Shown here in pieces: positions 43,650 to 52,703 of a stretch of 64,000 nt of DNA; position 1 is the stretch's first letter; each line of letters opens with the position of its first letter. The stretch is from NCBI RefSeq assembly GCF_003052515.2, contig NZ_QARE02000004.1:124001-188000 (forward strand), read 5' to 3'. The notes beneath the pieces were generated by a model. That model was not told where the DNA came from, made no database searches, and saw nothing but the letters and a program-made list of their open reading frames with translations. This stretch comes from Pseudomonas sp. RIT409 (GTDB lineage: Bacteria > Pseudomonadota > Gammaproteobacteria > Pseudomonadales > Pseudomonadaceae). The position numbers were made by a program, and so were the translations under genes.

Positions 43650-44050
43650 GGGGCGCCGTAAAGCAGGAACACGATCAGCCCCGCCGCCACCAGCGCGCCA
43701 CCCAGCGAAAGAATCGGCACCAGTACCGGCAATGGCAGTGGCCGACGCAACCGCATGGCCCGCTCGACCTTCAGCCAGCGAACGCAGGCGCTGGCGCTCA
43801 CCAGCATTGCCAGCAGCAACAGCGACAGCGCCACGGCCCTTCGCAAGCCAGGGGTGAAGACATCCCCCGTAAAGGCCTCCACCGCAATGCCACCGGCCAG
43901 AAACGCCAGCGCAGTGCGGATCCACGCCAGGAACGTACGCTCGTTGGCCAACGTGAAGCGAGGGTCGGGCTCGCAGCCACCGCCCAACAGGGCGGCAGAC
44001 ACGCGATCGCGATCGGGAGCTGGGATTTTGCCGGAATCCGGAGAGTTCAT
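43646..44050 (-). CDS. YidH-like DUF202 membrane protein (first of pair)
   Basis: A 134-residue protein with the YidH core DPRFTLANERTFLAWIRTAL (about 28-47) and three hydrophobic helices (LAFLAGGIAVEAF, VALSLLLLAMLVSA, LGGALVAAGLIVFLLYG). The N-terminal 25 residues are polar. It pairs with the DUF202 gene that overlaps its end. Confidence 0.88.
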   Translation of the reverse strand: MNSPDSGKIPAPDRDRVSAALLGGGCEPDPRFTLANERTFLAWIRTALAFLAGGIAVEAFTGDVFTPGLRRAVALSLLLLAMLVSASACVRWLKVERAMRLRRPLPLPVLVPILSLGGALVAAGLIVFLLYGAP

Positions 44051-44294
44051 GTCGCACCGAGGTCGGGTAGATGGCGTCGATCATACCGGTCATCACGACC
44101 GATGGCCCACTTTGACTGCGACATGGATGTATCCATGGCCGCAGGGTGCTGTGACGCACGATTTTTCCCTTCAAAATCCCCGACTTGTCCTACGCTCTGT
44201 GTCAGGCGGTCGCTGTTGCGATACCGTGTTAGCGGACCCATTAGCGTCCGTCCCACGGCGGGTCTGAAATCGTAGACGTCAGCGAGGGTTGGGT

Positions 44295-45833
44295 TTGAGA
44301 CAAGTAGAAGCGACGGACTTCGACGCCAGAAATAGGCGCCTGAAGCGCATGCCTGTGCTGTGGCTGACAGGTTTTTTCACCGTTTTGGTGTGTTTCTCCA
44401 TTACCAGCATCACCCTGTGGCAGCTGCGCCAGTCGCGCGCCCACGAGCTGGACATCGCCGAAATCAACGCTGCCAACCTGTCACGCTCGATGGCACAGCA
44501 GGCAGACGACACCTTCGATCAGGCCGACATTCCTGTCGTCGGTATCGTCGAGCGACTGTCCTATGACGGCCTCGGGGCGGCCAGCAGTTCGCGCATGCAC
44601 GACTACCTGCGCGCCACCGCGGCCAGTGTCGAACAGATTCAAGGGCTGTTCATTTACGACAAGGACGGCAACTGGGCCGGCACGTCCATGAACCACATCC
44701 CCTCCGATGCCAACAACGCCGACCGCGAATATTTCCAGTTTCACAAGGCGATCGACAGCACCTTGCCTCATATCGGTCAGGCCATCCGCAGCCGCAGCAC
44801 CGGCGACTGGATCATCCCGCTTTCACGGCGCGTGAACGACTCGGCCGGTCATTTCGCCGGGGTGGTGCTGGCGACCATCGACCTGTCCTACTTCGACCGC
44901 TTCTTCGACCGCTTCGATATCGGGCATCGGGGCGTCATCACGCTGGCGCTGGCCGACGGCACGGTGCTGACCCGTCGACCTGCGCTGGAAAACGTCAGGG
45001 GCGCGTCAATCGCTGATGGCGAACTGTTTCGCACGTATCTGAAGGAGCATTACGAGGGCACCGCCACCGTACGCTCGATCCTCGACCACGAGCTACGCAT
45101 TTATGGCTACAAGCGCCTGGACCGCTACCCGCTGGTTGTGATGGCCGGGCTGTCGGAGGAGGAAGTGCTGGACGAGTGGCGGCAGTACGCGTGGCGCTCA
45201 CTGGCGATCATTGTCTGCGTGGTGGTCGCCAATCTGCTGTTCGGCGTGCTGCTGTTTCAACAGATCCGCTTTGGGTTGAACGCCGAATCGCAGCTGCGCA
45301 TTGCCAGCCATTCGTTGGAAAAGCTGGCGTTGCAGGACGGCCTGACCGGGTTGGCCAACCGACGTCACTTTCAAGAGATTCTCGGACTGGAGTTCGCCAA
45401 CGGGGGGGCCAACCTGCACCCTTTGAGCCTGATCATGATCGATATCGACTTCTTCAAGAGCTATAACGACAACTACGGGCATGTCGCGGGGGACAAATGC
45501 ATCGTGGCGGTGGCCGAATGCATTCGCAGCAACCTCAACCGCACCGGCGACCTGGCGGTCCGGTACGGCGGAGAAGAGATGGCCGTGTTCCTGCCTTACA
45601 GCGAGGCGCAAGGCGCGTACGCCCTGGCTGAGAAAATCCGCGTGGCGGTGCTGACCCGAGGGCTCGAACACCAAGGCAACCCCGGCGGTGTCGTCAGTAT
45701 CAGCCTGGGCGTTTACGGCTGTGCTGCCCAGGCGTGTCCGACCATGGAGACGTTTATCGAGCGGGCGGACGCCGCGCTCTACAGGGCCAAACACGAAGGC
45801 CGCAACCGCACAGTGCTGTGGCAGGAGGCGTGA
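44295..45833 (+). CDS. membrane diguanylate cyclase with dCache-type sensor
   Basis: A 512-residue enzyme making c-di-GMP. Membrane helices are at about 20-40 and 290-312; between them is a double-Cache-like periplasmic domain (LFIYDKDGNWAGTSMNH, DREYFQFHKA, GDWIIPLSRRV). The GGDEF domain has the active-site motif GGEEM at 425-429 and an RxxD product-inhibition site (RTGD) five residues before it. The likely start is TTG at 44295, with gaggg six bases upstream; a TTG at 44289 overlaps the ribosome site region. It ends four bases before the convergent DeoR gene ends. Confidence 0.9.
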   Translation: MRQVEATDFDARNRRLKRMPVLWLTGFFTVLVCFSITSITLWQLRQSRAHELDIAEINAANLSRSMAQQADDTFDQADIPVVGIVERLSYDGLGAASSSRMHDYLRATAASVEQIQGLFIYDKDGNWAGTSMNHIPSDANNADREYFQFHKAIDSTLPHIGQAIRSRSTGDWIIPLSRRVNDSAGHFAGVVLATIDLSYFDRFFDRFDIGHRGVITLALADGTVLTRRPALENVRGASIADGELFRTYLKEHYEGTATVRSILDHELRIYGYKRLDRYPLVVMAGLSEEEVLDEWRQYAWRSLAIIVCVVVANLLFGVLLFQQIRFGLNAESQLRIASHSLEKLALQDGLTGLANRRHFQEILGLEFANGGANLHPLSLIMIDIDFFKSYNDNYGHVAGDKCIVAVAECIRSNLNRTGDLAVRYGGEEMAVFLPYSEAQGAYALAEKIRVAVLTRGLEHQGNPGGVVSISLGVYGCAAQACPTMETFIERADAALYRAKHEGRNRTVLWQEA

Positions 45834-45837
45834 GGGC

Positions 45838-46620
45838 TCAGTGGCCCGCCTGAGCCTTGACGAGCTGCGCCACTTTGCCTCGAAACAGCTCCAGGCGGTC
45901 CTCCGGCGCATCATGCTCCACCACCAGGGCACCGACGTCCTCGCAGGATGCCACCTGATAATGGGCGATGCTGGCCAGTTTTTCGTTGATCACCGCGACC
46001 ACCACTTGCCCGCTGCGCGCCACGACCGCACGCTTGAACTCGGCCACATCCAGGTCGAACGCGGTCACCCCTTTCATGGCATCCAACGCGCAAGCGCCAA
46101 GAAAGCACAGATCGAAGTTGAAGTGCGTCAGTTGCTGAATCGTCGTGTGCCCATAGGTGCTCCCGGCCACCGGGCTGAGCCGCCCACCTAGCAGGATGAC
46201 CTCGACACAGGGGAGTTTCATCAACTCCACCGCGATGACCGGCGCATTGGTGGTGACGGTCAGCGTCATCTGCGGGTCAATGGCCCGGGCGATGGCCAGG
46301 TTGGTCGAACCGCCGTCGATGAAGACGTGTTGTCCCGCACTGATAAGCCCCGCGCCCGCCACGCCCAGGGTGCGTTTACGCTGAGGTTCATGCTCGATCC
46401 TGGCGCTGATCGGACCGTCGGACGCCAATGAAATCGCTCCGCCGTACACCCGCTTGCAGACCCCGGACGCCGCCAGCGCACCCAGATCACGACGAATGGA
46501 ATGCTCTGACACCTTGAATTCGGCGGCCAGATCGGCCGCAATCACTCGGCCATGCATCGCCAGGCGCTCAGTGATCAGACGTTGACGTTCGCCCGGGAAC
46601 GCTTCGGGGTTGGCAGACAT
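45838..46620 (-). CDS. DeoR family regulator
   Basis: A 260-residue repressor. The N-terminal DeoR helix-turn-helix is RQRLITERLAMHGRVIAADL to SEHSIRRDLGALAASG, and the C-terminal DeoRC sugar-phosphate sensor domain contains the IDGGSTNLAIARAI and LLGGRLSP motifs. It is divergent from the short-chain dehydrogenase at 46775, with 154 bp between starts; control of that gene is likely. Confidence 0.92.
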   Translation of the reverse strand: MSANPEAFPGERQRLITERLAMHGRVIAADLAAEFKVSEHSIRRDLGALAASGVCKRVYGGAISLASDGPISARIEHEPQRKRTLGVAGAGLISAGQHVFIDGGSTNLAIARAIDPQMTLTVTTNAPVIAVELMKLPCVEVILLGGRLSPVAGSTYGHTTIQQLTHFNFDLCFLGACALDAMKGVTAFDLDVAEFKRAVVARSGQVVVAVINEKLASIAHYQVASCEDVGALVVEHDAPEDRLELFRGKVAQLVKAQAGH

Positions 46621-46774
46621 GACGGCCCTCGATATCAAGCGGAATCGATCAGAAACGAGCAGGATCATCGAGGTCACGCCTCGAGATGTCAAACGTCATG
46701 GCGGATGAAGTCGCCTGAACCCCCGTTCACTGGCGCACTCCCATCTTTCTCTAGATCCCGACAGAGGTTTCAAC

Positions 46775-47569
46775 ATGAAAATCGATCTGACCGGCAAAAC
46801 GGCACTTGTCACAGGCTCTACGCTGGGTATCGGCTACGCCATTGCCAAGGGCCTGGCCGAAACGGGCGCCGATGTGATCGTCAATGGTCGTAAACAAGAG
46901 GCCATCGACGCGACGATCGCGCGCATCAAGAAAGAAGTGCCTGGCGCACGATTGCGCGGGGTCGCCACGGATGTCGGCACCGCCGAAGGCTGCGAAGCAT
47001 TGGTCAAGGCAGTCCCTCAGGTCGACATCTTGATCAATAACGTGGGCATCTACGGCCAGCAGGACTTTTTCGACACCCCGGACGAGGTCTGGCAGCGGTT
47101 CTTCGACGTCAATGTGATGTCCGGTATTCGCTTGTCTCGCGCCTACGCCGAGGATATGGCCAACCGCGGGTGGGGACGCATCGTGTTCATTTCTTCGGAA
47201 TCGGGACTGAACATTCCCTCGGACATGATCCACTACGGCTTCACCAAGACCTCCAACCTGTCGATCTCCCGGGGCCTGGCCAAACGTCTGGCAGGCACGG
47301 GGGTGACGGTGAATGCCGTTCTACCGGGGCCGACGCTGTCCGAAGGGGTGGCGGACATGCTCAAGGATGAAGTGGAGAAATCCGGAAAAACGCTGGAAGA
47401 AAGCGCAGCTGCCTTTGTGAAGGAACATCGCCCGACCTCGATCATCCAGCGTGCTGCCACGATCGAGGAGGTGGCGAACATGGTGGTTTACGTGTCGTCG
47501 ACACAGGCCTCTGCGACAACCGGCGCAGCCTTGCGCGTGGACGGCGGTGTGGTGGATACCATCGCCTGA
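46775..47569 (+). CDS. short-chain dehydrogenase/reductase
   Basis: A 264-residue SDR. The cofactor loop is TGSTLGIGYAIA (about 14-25), NNVG the structural motif near 89, Ser142 lies in ISSESGL, and the YGFTK catalytic Tyr/Lys pair is near 155-159. VDGGVVDTIA is the normal C-terminus. NGRK after strand 2 suggests NADP(H). The neighbouring divergent DeoR regulator suggests a sugar or polyol substrate; this is not proven. Confidence 0.92.
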   Translation: MKIDLTGKTALVTGSTLGIGYAIAKGLAETGADVIVNGRKQEAIDATIARIKKEVPGARLRGVATDVGTAEGCEALVKAVPQVDILINNVGIYGQQDFFDTPDEVWQRFFDVNVMSGIRLSRAYAEDMANRGWGRIVFISSESGLNIPSDMIHYGFTKTSNLSISRGLAKRLAGTGVTVNAVLPGPTLSEGVADMLKDEVEKSGKTLEESAAAFVKEHRPTSIIQRAATIEEVANMVVYVSSTQASATTGAALRVDGGVVDTIA

Positions 47570-47645
47570 CAGCGGGCAGTCACCGTCGGTGACCAGGGGA
47601 CCACACGCGTGATACCCCTGGCCTTTCCCGGCGATATCAAGGTGC

Positions 47646-47708
47646 CTATTCCTCCTCTTCTTCCTCGTCGTCCACCAGGGTGAACAGGGTTTCAATGCAC
47701 TCCGCTCG
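47646..47708 (-). other. in-frame acidic tail beyond the diguanylate cyclase stop
   Basis: Directly after the TAA stop (47709-47711) the same frame continues open as RAECIETLFTLVDD followed by six Glu codons and a TAG at 47646-47648. The amphipathic helix plus acidic run reads like the genuine C-terminus of a protein. The tail could be the lost end of the cyclase after a nonsense change, or be reached only by stop-codon readthrough. Confidence 0.6.
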
Positions 47709-48650
47709 TTAGAACTCGCCATACTCGGCGCGCATACGCCCGTTGCGCTTGACGTGGTAAAGCAGGCCATCGACTTTCTCGACGAAGGAAAGCGCGCTTT
47801 GGCCCGCAGAGGGCACAACGGTGCCGACGCCGAGGCTGAGTGTCATCAGCGGCGACACCTCGGATTTCTCATGGGCAATCTGCTGCTGACGAACCAACTG
47901 CATGCACTTTTCCGCTACGCGATGCGCTTTGTCTTGAGCGGTTTCGGGCAACAGCCAGACGAACTCTTCGCCACCGATGCGGGCGATGAAATCGGCCGGG
48001 TCGTTGGCCGCCTCCGACAGCGCCTTGGCAACGGTGCGCAGCGCTTCGTCACCCTTGATATGGCCGTAGTGGTCGTTGTACTGCTTGAAGTAATCGATAT
48101 CCATCATGATCAGTGTCAACGGCTGGCCGGTCTCCTGAGCGCGCGTCCATTCGCGTTCCAATACGGTGTCGAACATCCGCCGGTTGGCAATGCCGGTCAG
48201 GCCGTCCTGGTAGGAAAACGCTTCAAGCTGCTTCTGCAGGCGACTGAGGTGCTCTTCGGTTTTCTTGCGTTCGCTGATGTCGAACATGAAACCGATCAAA
48301 GCTTCAACCTCACCATCCTTGCGCACGACATGCACCACGTCGCGGATCCACACGTATTCGCCATCCTTGGTCAGAGCCCGATAGTCCGCTTCATGATCGA
48401 CCCCGGCCTTGGACTGGGAGACGCAAAAGTTGACCACGTAATCCCGGTCATCCGGGTGCATGCGCTCCACCCAGTCATTGATCCCCACCCAACTCCCCTG
48501 CTCCCACCCCAGCAGGCTTTCAATCTGCGGCCCGATATAGCTGAACGTGAGTGTCTGCCAATCGATACGCCATGGGATGGCCTTGGTTGACTCAAGGAGT
48601 GTCTTGTACACGTCGCTGTCAGTGCCTGACGGCAGGGATTCATCACTCAT
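47709..48650 (-). CDS. PAS-GGDEF diguanylate cyclase, possibly truncated
   Basis: A 313-residue soluble cyclase. A PAS domain with PAC motif spans about 15-130 (PWRIDWQTLTFSYIGPQIES, DGEYVWIRDVVHVV, IGFMFDISERKK), and the GGDEF domain about 145-313 has the active motif GGEEF in FIARIGGEEFVWLLP. The inhibitory RxxD site is absent (DPAD instead), so feedback inhibition is not expected. The stop TAA at 47709 is followed in frame by a further 20 codons of protein-like sequence, so the present end may be premature. Confidence 0.9.
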   Translation of the reverse strand: MSDESLPSGTDSDVYKTLLESTKAIPWRIDWQTLTFSYIGPQIESLLGWEQGSWVGINDWVERMHPDDRDYVVNFCVSQSKAGVDHEADYRALTKDGEYVWIRDVVHVVRKDGEVEALIGFMFDISERKKTEEHLSRLQKQLEAFSYQDGLTGIANRRMFDTVLEREWTRAQETGQPLTLIMMDIDYFKQYNDHYGHIKGDEALRTVAKALSEAANDPADFIARIGGEEFVWLLPETAQDKAHRVAEKCMQLVRQQQIAHEKSEVSPLMTLSLGVGTVVPSAGQSALSFVEKVDGLLYHVKRNGRMRAEYGEF

Positions 48651-48774
48651 GGACGATCACGCTCGCTCAGTGAAAAGAAGTGATGACAGCATGTTGCCAT
48701 CCTTCAGGGCGCGCAAGTATGGCGTCCCCGGGTTGCGAGCGCCGAATACGGCTTTGGGATTGCCGCCTGATTTC

Positions 48775-48860
48775 GTAGGAGCGCACTTGCCCGCGGTGGC
48801 TGGTCATGATTCCACTAATCGTTGCTGACGACACTCAATCGCGGGCAAGCGCGCTCCTAC
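48775..48860. repeat. REP pair (REPIN-like) of Pseudomonas type
   Basis: Two 21-base sequences beginning GTAGGAGCGC lie in opposite orientation at 48775-48795 and 48840-48860, matching in 20 of 21 positions, with 44 bases between. GTAGGAGCG followed by CTTGCCCGCG is the common extragenic palindrome of P. fluorescens-group genomes. The gap 48651-48947 holds no gene. Confidence 0.9.
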
Positions 48861-48947
48861 AACGTATGTGCAAGTGCGTTTCAGTGCAGAGCTCCGAGAC
48901 TCAGTGAGCAAGGCGGCAGTGACGCAGGGGCACTGCCGCGCAGCGGG

Positions 48948-50237
48948 TCAAGGGATCAGCGAGTAGACCAGTGCCGAAATCGACACCAGACCGACGCCGA
49001 CGACGAAGACGTTGGACAACGTGCCCGCGTACCGACGCATGGCAGGCACCTTGCGCACGGCGTACATGGGCATCAGGAAGAGCAGCGCGGCGATGACCGG
49101 GCCGCCCAGGGTTTCGATCATCCCCAGAATGCTCGGGTTGAGGGTGGCTACCAGCCAACAGACCACGAGCATGAAGCCTGCCGTGAGGCGATCCAGCGCA
49201 CGGGGCGAAGGCTGACGACCCGCCTTGATCACCAGGCCTTTCAGGCCTTCGCTGGCGCCGATGTAGTGGCCTAGGAACGACTTGGTGATCGCCACGAAGG
49301 CAATCAGTGGCGCGGCGAAGGCGATGGTCGGGTTACTGAAGTGATTGGCCAGGTAGGACAGGATCGACAGATTCTGCGCCTTGGCTTGCGCCAGTTGGTC
49401 GGGTGACAGGGTCAACACGCAACTGAAGACGAAGAACAACACCATGACCACCATCAGCAGATGGGCACGTGCCAGGATCTGCGCGCTGCGCGTGTCGGCC
49501 TGCGCGCCGTACTGACGCTTCTGATCGACCGCAAACGCCGAAATGATCGGAGAATGGTTGAAAGAGAACACCATGACCGGGATCGCCAGCCACAGCGTGT
49601 GCACGAAGGCCGAGGGCGCTGGGATGTGGGTGGCCGTGGCGAGGATACCGCCGGTCCAGTGGGGAACGAGGAACAGTGCCAGGAACAACAAAGCGGCGAT
49701 GAAGGGATAGACCATCAGGCTCATCGCCTTGACGATCATCTGCTCGCCGCATCGCACGACAGTCAGCAGCCCCATGATCAGCAAGAAGGCCAGCAGCGCG
49801 CGAGGCGGGGGCTGGATGTGCAATTGATGCTCCAGAAAACTGCTGACGGTGTTGGTCAGCGCCACGCTGTAGATGAGCAGAATCGGAAACACCGCGAAGA
49901 AGTACAGCAGGGTGATCAGGGCGCCGGCCTTTTTGCCGAAATGCTGCTCCACCACCTCGGTGATGTCCGCGCCTTCCCGACCGGACAGCACGAAACGGGT
50001 CAGGCCACGGTGGGCATAAAACGTCATGGGGAATGCCAGCACCGCCAGGATCAACAACGGCCAGAAGCCACCGATGCCTGCATTGATGGGCAGAAACAGC
50101 GTGCCTGCGCCGATGGCGGTCCCGAACAGACCAAGCATCCAGGTGGTGTCCTGGCGCTGCCATTGGGGGGTGCTCGTCGTTACGCACTCGGGCGCGGTGT
50201 CGAGGCGTGGCTCGACGCTGTTGGCCTGATCGTTCAT
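48948..50237 (-). CDS. SdaC/STP-type amino-acid:proton symporter
   Basis: A 429-residue inner-membrane transporter with about 11 helices. It belongs to the hydroxy/aromatic amino-acid permease family, and the layout (LGLFGTAIGAGTLFLPINAG in helix 1, MVFSFNHSPIISAFAVDQ in the centre) resembles the serine transporter SdaC. The start at 50237 gives a polar N-terminal tail of about 30 residues before helix 1. Serine or threonine is the likely substrate, by family only. Confidence 0.9.
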   Translation of the reverse strand: MNDQANSVEPRLDTAPECVTTSTPQWQRQDTTWMLGLFGTAIGAGTLFLPINAGIGGFWPLLILAVLAFPMTFYAHRGLTRFVLSGREGADITEVVEQHFGKKAGALITLLYFFAVFPILLIYSVALTNTVSSFLEHQLHIQPPPRALLAFLLIMGLLTVVRCGEQMIVKAMSLMVYPFIAALLFLALFLVPHWTGGILATATHIPAPSAFVHTLWLAIPVMVFSFNHSPIISAFAVDQKRQYGAQADTRSAQILARAHLLMVVMVLFFVFSCVLTLSPDQLAQAKAQNLSILSYLANHFSNPTIAFAAPLIAFVAITKSFLGHYIGASEGLKGLVIKAGRQPSPRALDRLTAGFMLVVCWLVATLNPSILGMIETLGGPVIAALLFLMPMYAVRKVPAMRRYAGTLSNVFVVGVGLVSISALVYSLIP

Positions 50238-50606
50238 CCGGTCGATTTCTCCGTTGCCGGTGATAGCTACAAGGTCAAAAGCGCGTCGAAAAGCTCGGCA
50301 GTCAGCGCTCCTGACCGGTTCTCTACAGGGAAAGGGGCGCGATTGTCCGGGATTGGCGTGCAGAATCAAAGGCTTGTCGGAGCAACGGTCATCGTGCTTG
50401 CTGGGCGTGGCATGTTCTGGGCAAGCGGCCAATTTAATCCATGACGTGGGCTTGGGAGGAGGCTGCCCTTTCCAAGCACCTGCGACAATTGATCGCAGAT
50501 GCGCATCAATCGATGAAAAATCAACGTTTATCGCTGGGCTCTTTTTCCATGAAAATCTCCGGTTACAAGCGCTTACAAAACACTCTAAAAAACGCTGGAG
50601 AACAAT
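50238..50606. other. 369-bp divergent intergenic region
   Basis: This lies between the SdaC-like and MFS genes, which diverge. Open frames here have no coding character. The part nearest the MFS gene (50540-50606) is A+T-richer and contains the palindromic core AAGCGCTT (50568-50575) and a ggag ribosome site. Promoters of both genes must lie here, but none is clear. Confidence 0.4.
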
Positions 50607-51902
50607 ATGTCTCACCCAAGCCTATCTGCTAAAGGGACGTCCAAGGCCGGAATGGTCTTTCGGGTCACGTCTGGCAACTTCCTCGAACAGTTCGACTTCT
50701 TCCTCTTCGGCTTCTACGCCACGCAGATCGCCGCCGCCTTCTTTCCGGCGACCAACGAATTTGCCTCGCTGATGATGACCTTCGCGGTGTTCGGAGCCGG
50801 GTTCCTGATGCGCCCGCTCGGCGCGGTGATCCTCGGGGCGTACATCGATGACGTCGGCCGTCGCAAAGGCTTGATCGTCACGCTGGCGATCATGGCCAGT
50901 GGCACTTTACTTATCGTGTTGGTGCCGGGGTACTCGACCATCGGCCTCTGGGCACCCGCGCTCGTGTTGCTGGGGCGGTTGCTCCAGGGCTTCTCCGCGG
51001 GAGCGGAAATGGGCGGCGTGTCGGTCTACCTGGCCGAAATGGCGACGCCAGGCCGCAAGGGCTTCTTCGCCAGTTGGCAGTCCGCGAGCCAACAAGTCGC
51101 CATCGTCGCAGCGGCGGCCCTCGGTTACATGCTCAACCTGTGGCTGGCACCCGCGGCCCTGTCTGAGTGGGGCTGGCGGATTCCGTTCGCCGTCGGGTGC
51201 CTGATCATCCCGTTCATCTTTCTTTTGCGCCGCAGCCTGCAGGAAACCGAAGCATTCGAAGCCCGCACCCATCGACCGACGATGAAAGCCGTGTTCGCTA
51301 CGCTCTACAGCAATGCCGCCATCGTGATCCTGGGCATGCTGATGGTGGCGATGACCACCACTGCGTTCTACATGATCACCGTCTACGCGCCGACGTTCGG
51401 CAAATCGGTCTTGCAACTCTCGACCAGTGACGCGCTGATCGTCACCCTGCTGGTGGGCGTTTCCAATTTCTTCTGGCTGCCAATCGGCGGCGCCTTAAGT
51501 GACCGCTTCGGCCGCAAACCCTTGCTGATGGCCATGTCGCTGTTGACCTTGCTGACGGCCTATCCAGCCCTCTCGTTTCTCGCGCAAGCCCCCAGCTTCT
51601 CGCACATGCTGGAGGTGCTGTTGTGGTTTTCGTTCCTCTACGGCCTGTACAACGGCGCGATGATTCCAGCCCTGACGGAAATCATGCCTGCCGAAGTCCG
51701 GGTCGCGGGCTTCTCGCTCGCATACAGCCTGGCGACCGCGGTGTTTGGGGGCTTCACCCCCGCCGTCTCCACTTGGCTCATCCACACCACCGGCGATAAA
51801 GCCGCGCCTGCGTACTGGATGATCTTCGCCGCCGCCTGCGCGCTCGCAGCAACGCTGGTGCTCTACCGCCGCCTGGCGACCCGTTCTCCCGTCGCTGCAT
51901 GA
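50607..51902 (+). CDS. MFS transporter of the citrate/metabolite:proton symporter type
   Basis: A 431-residue, 12-helix MFS permease. [20 protein letters not shown] (helix 1), GRRKGL after helix 2, [20 protein letters not shown] (helix 4) and [11 protein letters not shown] (loop 8-9) are motifs of the metabolite:H+ symporter family, which takes up citrate, tricarballylate and similar acids. A ggag ribosome site lies 9 bases upstream. It is followed 27 bp later by an orphan periplasmic binding protein. Confidence 0.9.
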   Translation: MSHPSLSAKGTSKAGMVFRVTSGNFLEQFDFFLFGFYATQIAAAFFPATNEFASLMMTFAVFGAGFLMRPLGAVILGAYIDDVGRRKGLIVTLAIMASGTLLIVLVPGYSTIGLWAPALVLLGRLLQGFSAGAEMGGVSVYLAEMATPGRKGFFASWQSASQQVAIVAAAALGYMLNLWLAPAALSEWGWRIPFAVGCLIIPFIFLLRRSLQETEAFEARTHRPTMKAVFATLYSNAAIVILGMLMVAMTTTAFYMITVYAPTFGKSVLQLSTSDALIVTLLVGVSNFFWLPIGGALSDRFGRKPLLMAMSLLTLLTAYPALSFLAQAPSFSHMLEVLLWFSFLYGLYNGAMIPALTEIMPAEVRVAGFSLAYSLATAVFGGFTPAVSTWLIHTTGDKAAPAYWMIFAAACALAATLVLYRRLATRSPVAA

Positions 51903-51929
51903 CCCCTGTTTGAAATGAAGGAAGTCGTT

Positions 51930-52703
51930 ATGAAACCGTTGATGAAACCCCTCACTGCCTTGCTGATGGCAGGCGTATTCAGTGCCGCAGCGCAGGCAGA
52001 AGAATTGACCGTCATGACCTCGGGAGGCTTTACCGCGGCCTACCAGGGGCTAGCGCCGCAGTACGCGAAAACCACTGGCGACACCCTCAAGACCGTTCTG
52101 GGCCCGTCCATGGGCAAGGCGCAGGAAGCCATCCCGAATCGCCTGGCTCGGGGCGAGCACGCCGACGTAGTGATCATGGTTGGATACGCGCTGGATGAGT
52201 TGATCAAGCAAGGCAAGGTCGACCCGGCTTCCCGCGTCGAACTCGCGGATTCGCGGATCGGCATGGCCGTCAAAGCCGGGGCTCAGAAGCCTTCGATCGC
52301 AACGGATGCAGAACTCAAACAGGTGCTGCTGTCTGCCAAATCCGTCGCTTATTCCGACAGCGCGAGCGGCGTCTACATCCAGAACCAGTTGTTCAAAAAG
52401 CTGGGGGTCGAGGCACAACTGGCGCCCAAGAGCAGCATGATCGAACGCATCCCGGTCGCCTCTGTCGTGGCCAAGGGTGATTACGAAATCGGCTTCCAGC
52501 AGGTCGCCGAATTGCTCCCGATTCCAGGTATCACCTTCGTTGGCAAGATTCCGGAAGACGTTCAGTCGGTGACTCGCTACGCGGCGGGCATCCCGAAAAA
52601 CGCCGAGCATCCGGCCGAGGCGAAAAAGCTGCTGGCTTACCTGGCCTCCCCTGAAGCGCAAGCCACCGTGCGCGCCACCGGCCTGGACTCAGTGCCTCGC
52701 TAA
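51930..52703 (+). CDS. ModA-like periplasmic binding protein, orphan
   Basis: A 257-residue periplasmic protein with signal peptide MKPLMKPLTALLMAGVFSAA then AQA. The type-2 binding fold resembles molybdate-binding protein ModA (LTVMTSGGFTAAYQGLAPQY, VAYSDSASGVYIQNQLFKKL, YLASPEAQATVRATGL). No ABC permease or ATPase is near; it follows an MFS gene by 27 bp and likely shares its transcript. Some members bind organic acids rather than oxyanions. Its last 15 bases overlap the end of the convergent LysR gene. Confidence 0.85.
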   Translation: MKPLMKPLTALLMAGVFSAAAQAEELTVMTSGGFTAAYQGLAPQYAKTTGDTLKTVLGPSMGKAQEAIPNRLARGEHADVVIMVGYALDELIKQGKVDPASRVELADSRIGMAVKAGAQKPSIATDAELKQVLLSAKSVAYSDSASGVYIQNQLFKKLGVEAQLAPKSSMIERIPVASVVAKGDYEIGFQQVAELLPIPGITFVGKIPEDVQSVTRYAAGIPKNAEHPAEAKKLLAYLASPEAQATVRATGLDSVPR

